A stretch of 64,000 bases of DNA, taken from Lentzea terrae. Its GTDB lineage: Bacteria; Actinomycetota; Actinomycetes; Mycobacteriales; Pseudonocardiaceae. Of the stretch, positions 59,110 to 64,000 are shown piece by piece. The stretch covers positions 41,438 to 105,437 of the forward strand of contig NZ_QFWW01000032.1 in assembly GCF_003265345.1 (NCBI RefSeq), in the 5' to 3' direction. Position 1 is the stretch's first letter, and the number at the start of each line of letters is the position of its first letter. The notes under the pieces are model-generated. The model was not told the DNA's origin. It saw only the letters and a program-made list of their open reading frames with translations, and did not search any database. The translations under genes were made by a program, and so were the position numbers.

Positions 59110-61355
59110 AGCGACTCGTGGAAGGTGCGGTTGATGACGTCGCGTTGCTGCTCGGGCGTGAGCCGGATGAAGTTCACGGCGTAACCGGAGACCCGGATGG
59201 TCAGTTGCGGGTGGTTCTCCGGATGTGCCATGGCGTCGAGCAGGGTCTCTCGGTTGAGCACGTTGGCGTTGAGGTGGAACCCGCCGGCGTCGGTGTAGGC
59301 GTCGAGCAGGCCGACCAGGTTGGTCACCTGCTCGTCCTCGGTTCTCCCCAGACCGACGGGCGTGATGCTCGCGGTGAGCGAGATGCCGTCCTGGGCCTGG
59401 TCGTACGGCAGTTTCGCCACCGACAGCGCCGCCGAGACGAGTCCGCGCCGGTCGCGGCCGTTCATCGGGTTGGCACCCGGTGCGAACGGCTCGCCAACGC
59501 GGCGGCCGTCCGGGGTGTTGCCGGTGTGCTTGCCGTAGACCACGTTCGACGTGATGGTGAGCACCGACTGCGAGTGCACGGCGCCGCGGTGCGCGGGGTA
59601 CTGCCGCACCTTGCGCATGAAGTCCTCGACCAGCTCGACGGCGATCGCGTCCGCGCGATCGTCGTTGTTGCCGTACTTCGGGAAGTCGCCCTCGACCACG
59701 TAGTCGGTCGCGAGGCCGGTACCGTCACGGATCACGCGCACCCTGGCGTACCTGATCGCCGACAGGCTGTCCGCCACGACCGACAACCCCGCGATGCCGC
59801 AGCCGAGCAGTCGCTGGACCGGGTGGTCGTGCAGCGCCATCTCGATGCGTTCGTAGGCGTACTTGTCGTGCATGTAGTGGATGATGTTCAAAGCCTCGAC
59901 GTAGGTCTTGGCGAGCCAGTCGATCATCCGGTCGAACGCCGCCCGCACCTCGTCGTGGTCCAGGTGCTCGGAGGTGATCGGCGGGAACGCCGGTGCCACC
60001 TGGACACCGGTCATCTCGTCGCGGCCACCGTTGATCGCGTACAGCAACGCCTTGGCGAGGTTGACGCGCGCACCGAACAGCTGCATCTGCTCGCCGACCT
60101 TCATCGCCGACACGCAGCACGCGATCGCGGTGTCGTCGCTGAACCGCGGCCGGATGAGGTCGTCGTTCTCGTACTGGATGGAGCTCGTGTCGACGGAGAC
60201 CTCGGCGCAGAACCGCTTGAAGCCCACCGGCAGGCGTGGCGACCACAGCACCGTCAGGTTCGGTTCGGGTGCCGGGCCGAGGTTGTAGAGGGTCTGGAGG
60301 AACCGGAAGCTGGTCCGCGTGACCAGTGGGCGGCCGTCGTCGCCCATGCCGCCGATGGACTCGGTGACCCAGGTCGGGTCGCCGGAGAACAGCTGGTCGT
60401 ACTCCGGCGTGCGCAGGAACCGCACGATCCGCAGCTTGATGACCAGGTCGTCGACGAGCTCCTGAGCCTCGCGCTCGGTCAGCACACCTTCGTCGATGTC
60501 GCGCTGCAGGAAGATGTCGAGGAACGTGGACGTGCGGCCCAGCGACATCGCCGCGCCGTTCTGCTCCTTCACCGCCGCCAGATAGGCGAAGTAAAGCCAC
60601 TGCACCGCTTCCCGGCCGTTGGTCGCCGGACCGGAGATGTCGTACCCGTAGGACGCGGCCATGCTGCGGAGCTCGCCGAGTGCACGGATCTGTTCGGCCA
60701 GTTCCTCCCTGTCCCTGATGACGTCCTCTGTGGACATCAACCCGTCCAGGGCCGCGCGTTCGGCCCGTTTCGCCGTGATGAGACGGTCGACGCCGTAGAG
60801 AGCGACGCGCCGGTAGTCGCCGATGATCCGGCCTCGCCCGTAGGCATCCGGGAGACCGGTGATGATGCCGGCCTTGCGCGCTCGCAGGATCTCCGCCGTG
60901 TAGGCGTCAAACACACCGTCGTTGTGCGTCTTGCGGTACTTGGTGAAGATCTCCTCGACCCGCGGGTCGAGTTGGTAGCCGTAGGTCTTCAGGCTGGTTT
61001 CGACCATTCTCAGGCCGCCCGTGGGCATGATGGCGCGCTTGAGCGGTGCGTCGGTCTGCAAGCCGACGATCAGTTCAGCGTCGCGATCGACGTAGCCCGG
61101 ACGGTGCGCGGTGATCGAGGACGGTGTGCTCGCGTCGACGTCGTAGATCCCACGTGCGCGTTCGTCGACGAACATCTCCGTCAACCGGTGCCACAACGCG
61201 GTCGTGCGCGGCGTCGGTCCGGACAGGAACTCCGCGTCGCCTTCGTACGGCGTGTAGTTGGCCTGGATGAAGCCACGCACGTCGACCTCATTGCACCACG
61301 GCCCCGCGCGGAATCCGCGCCATCCGATGGTCAGGCGTTCCGTCGTAGCGGTCAT
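59106..61355 (-). CDS. pflB: Pyruvate formate-lyase (formate C-acetyltransferase)
   Basis: The 749-residue glycyl-radical enzyme splits pyruvate to acetyl-CoA and formate without oxygen. The catalytic Cys pair is Cys413-Cys414 (DTAIACCVSAM) and the radical Gly724 lies in RVSGYAVNFIRL, 25 residues before the C terminus as in E. coli. The ATG at 61355 overlaps the nitroreductase stop (61352). A cleaved glycyl radical in air makes this enzyme unusable aerobically. Its presence in what otherwise looks like an aerobic actinomycete is notable; no formate dehydrogenase or formate channel is in the window. Confidence 0.94.
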   Translation of the reverse strand: MTATTERLTIGWRGFRAGPWCNEVDVRGFIQANYTPYEGDAEFLSGPTPRTTALWHRLTEMFVDERARGIYDVDASTPSSITAHRPGYVDRDAELIVGLQTDAPLKRAIMPTGGLRMVETSLKTYGYQLDPRVEEIFTKYRKTHNDGVFDAYTAEILRARKAGIITGLPDAYGRGRIIGDYRRVALYGVDRLITAKRAERAALDGLMSTEDVIRDREELAEQIRALGELRSMAASYGYDISGPATNGREAVQWLYFAYLAAVKEQNGAAMSLGRTSTFLDIFLQRDIDEGVLTEREAQELVDDLVIKLRIVRFLRTPEYDQLFSGDPTWVTESIGGMGDDGRPLVTRTSFRFLQTLYNLGPAPEPNLTVLWSPRLPVGFKRFCAEVSVDTSSIQYENDDLIRPRFSDDTAIACCVSAMKVGEQMQLFGARVNLAKALLYAINGGRDEMTGVQVAPAFPPITSEHLDHDEVRAAFDRMIDWLAKTYVEALNIIHYMHDKYAYERIEMALHDHPVQRLLGCGIAGLSVVADSLSAIRYARVRVIRDGTGLATDYVVEGDFPKYGNNDDRADAIAVELVEDFMRKVRQYPAHRGAVHSQSVLTITSNVVYGKHTGNTPDGRRVGEPFAPGANPMNGRDRRGLVSAALSVAKLPYDQAQDGISLTASITPVGLGRTEDEQVTNLVGLLDAYTDAGGFHLNANVLNRETLLDAMAHPENHPQLTIRVSGYAVNFIRLTPEQQRDVINRTFHESL

Positions 61356-62347
61356 GACCTGCAGCCGTTCGGTTCCAGCAGCAGCTGGGAGACGGGACGA
61401 CGCGGCGTCGCCGGAACCGGTGTGCTGAATCCCAGTCGCAGCACGGTCTGCGGCACGAGGATGCCGCCGAGCGAGCGCCGCAGCTGCTCGCGGACGCTGC
61501 GCACCTCGACCGGCTGGGACAGGAACGACGCGGACAACCCGTGCACGGTGGCGGCGAGCAGAACGCGCTGCATTGCTTGTCCCGCCTGCAGTTCGCCGAG
61601 CGGACCGTCGTAGAAGGAGCAGAGGACGACGATCAGCGGGTCGGACTCGTAGTCCTTGCCGGGCCTCCGTTCGGGTCCCTGGAAGTTGCGGAAGACCCAC
61701 TCGTCCTGCAGCTCCGGGCGGACTCCCGCCGAAGCCGGTGGGATGCCGTCGCTCGCTCCAGGGCGGTGCCCCGTGAACGCCGCGAGCTCGGCCTGCACGG
61801 CGTCGTCGCGAAGCTGGATCTCGTGCGCCCGCTGGACGAACTTCTTGAGCAGGGCACGTTCCTCACGGCTCGAGACGAGGTGCAGCCACGAGCGCTCCAG
61901 CTCGGCCGCTCGCACCAGCGCGTGACGCTGGCGGGGGTCGACGGGCGCTTCGTGGAACGGCCTGCGGTTCGTGCGGCGGCGGGGAATCGCCTTGAGCAGC
62001 GCGCGGTGCTCGTCGTCGAGCGGCATCGTGCCTCCACGCCGCACGATCGCCAGCGCACCGGGCGCGTCGTGGCCGGGCGTCATCGACACGAGCGGCCGCA
62101 CGCCCAGGCCCTGCAGCGCCAGCCGCAGGTTGAACAGCGCCGCACCGCAGGACAACCGCAGCTCGCGGTTGTCGGGATCGGTCGCGGGAAGCCGGTGGCA
62201 CGGGTCGGGGTGCAGTTCGATCCGGTCGGGCAGCACGCGGAACCGCCAGGGCTGGGCGTTGTGCACGGACGGCGCGAGCGAAGCGGCCTCGAGCACCTGG
62301 TGGACCTGTTCTGGCGCCAGCCCCAGCGCCTCGGGCACCTCGGCCAT
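61352..62347 (-). CDS. Acg-family nitroreductase (FMN-binding)
   Basis: The 331-residue protein is a near paralogue of the one at 18168-19172: LAPSVHNAQPWRF, ELRLSCGAALFNLRLALQGLG, RRRTNRRPF and GLSASFLSQPVEV. It leads a three-gene leftward operon with pflB and pflA, with ATGA overlaps, so it is produced together with the glycyl-radical enzyme. The ATG at 62347 follows AGAGGTGA, the same sequence as for the paralogue. A role in protecting or supplying flavin to anaerobic metabolism is only a guess. Confidence 0.87.
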   Translation of the reverse strand: MAEVPEALGLAPEQVHQVLEAASLAPSVHNAQPWRFRVLPDRIELHPDPCHRLPATDPDNRELRLSCGAALFNLRLALQGLGVRPLVSMTPGHDAPGALAIVRRGGTMPLDDEHRALLKAIPRRRTNRRPFHEAPVDPRQRHALVRAAELERSWLHLVSSREERALLKKFVQRAHEIQLRDDAVQAELAAFTGHRPGASDGIPPASAGVRPELQDEWVFRNFQGPERRPGKDYESDPLIVVLCSFYDGPLGELQAGQAMQRVLLAATVHGLSASFLSQPVEVRSVREQLRRSLGGILVPQTVLRLGFSTPVPATPRRPVSQLLLEPNGCRS

Positions 62348-62419
62348 GTCCTTCACCTCTTCGTGTCGCAGTCGAACTCTCCGTCTCCCAACTGTCCGTG
62401 CGGTCACCGCGTGGTCCCA

Positions 62420-62516
62420 CCGTCGAAGGTCCCGACCTGACCGGGATCGGCGGGCGTCGGTGTGGTGAGCCCGATGGCCGGTGCCAAGGGCCCGACCGGT
62501 GCGGGACCAACGGCAG
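62420..62516. promoter_or_regulatory. Cluster of DosR-like boxes upstream of the pfl operon and a stress-protein gene
   Basis: On the minus strand GGGACCTTCGACGG (62420-62433) serves the nitroreductase-pfl side, with a GGGAT half-site 23 bp on. On the plus strand GGTGCCAAGGGCCC (62480-62493) and GGGACCAACGGCAG (62503-62516), 23 bp apart, face the stress-protein gene at 62581. The two plus-strand boxes are nearly identical to those at 22994-23030; the minus-side part repeats 19245-19271. Confidence 0.62.
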
Positions 62517-62580
62517 CGTGCACACGGCTTTCCGATTCGTAGCGTGTGATCCACGCCCGCCTTCTGACTGGAGGACAACG

Positions 62581-63198
62581 ATGAAAGCCCCATCCGCCCC
62601 GATCGTGTGCGGTGTCGACGGCTCGGACTCGGCGCTGGCCGCGGCCGGCTGGGCCGCGCAGGAGTGCGCCCGGCTTCAGGTGCCGTTGTTGCTCGTGCAC
62701 GCCTTCATGCTGCCGACCCGCGGCTATCCCGAGGTCGTGCTCGTCGGCAGCGACATCCGCCACGCGATGGAGGAACAGGGCCGTGCGTGGCTGGAGGAGG
62801 CCAGGGCGGCGGCACGAGCGGCGGCTCCCGAAGTCGAGGTGACGACCGAGGTCTTCTGCTGCGGCGCGGGCGCGTTGCTGATCGAGCTGTCGAAAACGGC
62901 CCGGCAGGTGGTGGTCGGCTCACGGGGTCTCGGCACCGTGACCGGCCTGTTCATCGGCTCCACGGCCGTGGCACTGGCGGCACACGCCCAGAGCCCGGTC
63001 GTCGTGGTGCGCGGCACCGCCGTACCCGGCGGCCCGGTGGTCGTCGTTCGCGGGCGTCGCGCTGCTCTTCACCGGCCGCTACCCCCAGGGGCTGTTCGAC
63101 TTCGTGCTGGGCATGGACCGCTGGGCGTTGCGCGTGGCGGCCTACGCGGGCCTGATGACCGACTCCTACCCGCCGTTCCGCTTCGACTCCGGTGGTGA
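62581..63198 (+). CDS. Universal stress protein, first domain intact, second lost by fusion/deletion
   Basis: Residues 1-147 form a Usp domain close to that of the two-domain protein at 23651 (PIVCGVDGSDSALAAAGWA, ATP signature VGSRGLGTVTGLFIGS). The second domain starts GGPVVV but breaks off at about 63045, where the sequence passes into a DUF4389 gene in a different frame. The remaining 55 residues to the stop at 63198 are therefore out-of-frame nonsense. A single-domain protein could still be functional. The ATG at 62581 follows GGAGGACA. Confidence 0.72.
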   Translation: MKAPSAPIVCGVDGSDSALAAAGWAAQECARLQVPLLLVHAFMLPTRGYPEVVLVGSDIRHAMEEQGRAWLEEARAAARAAAPEVEVTTEVFCCGAGALLIELSKTARQVVVGSRGLGTVTGLFIGSTAVALAAHAQSPVVVVRGTAVPGGPVVVVRGRRAALHRPLPPGAVRLRAGHGPLGVARGGLRGPDDRLLPAVPLRLRW

Positions 63199-63925
63199 CG
63201 AGGCGGGAACGACGACGATCGAGCAGTCACCGACACCGCCGGCACCGCCCGCACAGGGCTGGTCGGCCGGTCGCGTGACCGCCGTGGTGATCGGGGCGCT
63301 GCTGCTGATCACCGGTGGTGCCGTCGGCGGAACGGGCGGGTTCGGTCTGTGGGCGGACCAGACGCAGCGCGACTCGTCCGGACTGCTGAGCACGAGGTCG
63401 GAGTCGTTCCACAGCAACGGGTACGCGATCGAGTTCGGTACGCTGGAGCTGCGCTGGACGGACGCGGACTGGGTGCTGGCGGACAACTGGCTCGGTGAGG
63501 TGCGGCTGAAGGCCGACAACGGCGTGTTCATCGGCATCGGCCGGACGGATGACGTGAGGCGCTATCTGTCCGGTGTGGAGCACGACGAGGTGAGCATGGC
63601 CGGTGACCGGGTGACGTACTGGCACCGCGACGGTGGCGTGCCGGCGGATCCCGCCGCGCAGACCTTCTGGGCGGCGTCGGGCACCGGTCAGGTGAGCTGG
63701 CGCGCGGAGCAGGGCAGCTGGACCGCGGTGGTGCTCAACACCGACCGCTCGCGAGTGGTCGACGCCGGCCTCGCCGCTCAGGCCGAGGTTCCGGCGCTGC
63801 GTCCGGTGTCCATCGGCCTGATGATCGGCGGGGGCCTGATGTTCCTGCTGGGCGTGGTGCTGCTCGCGGTGGCCGTTGCCGGTGCTCAGCGCCGCAGCAG
63901 CGGCACGACGACCTCGGTGACGTAG
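63104..63925 (+). CDS. DUF4389 domain-containing membrane protein, N-terminally truncated
   Basis: The frame is clearly of the DUF4389 family from about 63041 (ALLFTGRYPQGLFDFVLG, RWALRVAAYAGLMTDSYPPF), but the preceding ~70-90 residues with the first spans are missing, replaced by the stress-protein gene. A GTG at 63104 could start a 273-residue product. The rest has one further pair of spans: VVIGALLLITGGAVGG near residue 60 and GLMIGGGLMFLLGVVLLAV at the end, with a soluble domain between them. Function of the family is unknown. The last 40 bp overlap an opposite-strand gene. Confidence 0.65.
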   Translation: MLGMDRWALRVAAYAGLMTDSYPPFRFDSGGDEAGTTTIEQSPTPPAPPAQGWSAGRVTAVVIGALLLITGGAVGGTGGFGLWADQTQRDSSGLLSTRSESFHSNGYAIEFGTLELRWTDADWVLADNWLGEVRLKADNGVFIGIGRTDDVRRYLSGVEHDEVSMAGDRVTYWHRDGGVPADPAAQTFWAASGTGQVSWRAEQGSWTAVVLNTDRSRVVDAGLAAQAEVPALRPVSIGLMIGGGLMFLLGVVLLAVAVAGAQRRSSGTTTSVT

Positions 63926-64000
63926 TCGTCGGAGCTCTTCTCCTCGTCCGGCCCGTTGAGGTACAGCTCCCTCGGCGGGCCGGACGGGGTGTGGCCGTGT
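63886..64000 (-). CDS. C-terminal end of a GyrI-like domain protein (5' end outside window)
   Basis: Reading leftwards from the window edge, the last ~37 residues contain RELYLNGPDEE, DDYVTEVVVPLL and a stop at 63886. This is the ending of GyrI-like/effector-binding domains found in MerR- and AraC-type regulators or alone (the motif is REVYLxxPxExxxTEVxxP). The rest of the gene is not in the window, so DNA binding cannot be judged. It overlaps the end of the DUF4389 gene by 40 bp. Confidence 0.6.
   Translation of the reverse strand, partial: HGHTPSGPPRELYLNGPDEEKSSDDYVTEVVVPLLRR

Noticed and set aside
59118..61613. 831-residue open frame antisense to pflB
   Set aside because: Its composition is typical of antisense frames in very GC-rich DNA, it has no domain, and the opposite strand encodes an intact glycyl-radical enzyme.

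Overview
The window is very GC-rich, densely packed actinobacterial DNA. Many start codons are GTG and many genes overlap by an ATGA. A YtfJ-type spore protein, ricin-lectin tail and mycobacterial-style DosR/DosS proteins point to a filamentous actinomycete, probably of the Pseudonocardiaceae (inference from gene content only). No rRNA, tRNA, CRISPR array or origin was seen.

Layout. 1-1.9 kb: tail of a secreted lectin-domain protein, then debris (a transposase remnant joined to a broken P-loop NTPase gene). 1.9-3.7 kb: wax ester/triacylglycerol synthase operon. 4-10.9 kb: seven-gene copper-handling operon (small membrane proteins, ABC exporter, multicopper oxidase, P1B ATPase). 11-12.5 kb: flavohaemoglobin debris and a membrane-protein pair. 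12.6-16.6 kb: lycopene cyclase, ABC exporter, universal stress protein (USP). 16.8-25 kb: beta-CASP nuclease, nitroreductases, a DosS-like haem sensor kinase and DosR tail to tail, an Rv1738-like protein, CBS and USP proteins. 25-34.7 kb: long operon with USPs, a GNAT/acyl-CoA synthetase, CBS, CtpF-like ATPase and broken ppk2, hsp20 and mgtE-like genes. 35-42 kb: Rv1733c-like protein, USP, DoxX, stomatin, pncB and a site-2 protease. 42-46 kb: ABC exporter and two flavodoxin-like proteins. 46-52 kb: GAPDH, PEP synthase, nitroreductase and two CBS proteins. 52-62.3 kb: alcohol dehydrogenase, a full arginine deiminase operon (antiporter-arcA-arcB-arcC), then pyruvate formate-lyase with its activase. 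62.5-64 kb: truncated USP, truncated DUF4389 protein, and the end of a GyrI-like gene.

How the genes fit together. The window looks like a hypoxia/dormancy (DosR-type) regulon gathered in one place. The response regulator matches mycobacterial DosR at its key positions (Asp54, Lys104, Lys179, Lys182, Asn183, Thr198), and the kinase keeps the haem-ligand His and distal Tyr of DosS. Sites resembling the DosR box (GGGACC-NNNN-like palindromes) lie about 35-95 bp upstream of most operons, often as pairs offset by exactly 23 bp. The putative regulon adds fermentative ATP supply (arginine deiminase pathway, pyruvate formate-lyase), redox balancing (nitroreductases, alcohol dehydrogenase, flavodoxins), gluconeogenic enzymes (PEP synthase, GAPDH), lipid storage, NAD salvage, ion pumps, RNA turnover and several uncharacterised small proteins. 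About ten genes are frameshifted, truncated or fused, so either the island is decaying or the sequence contains indel errors.
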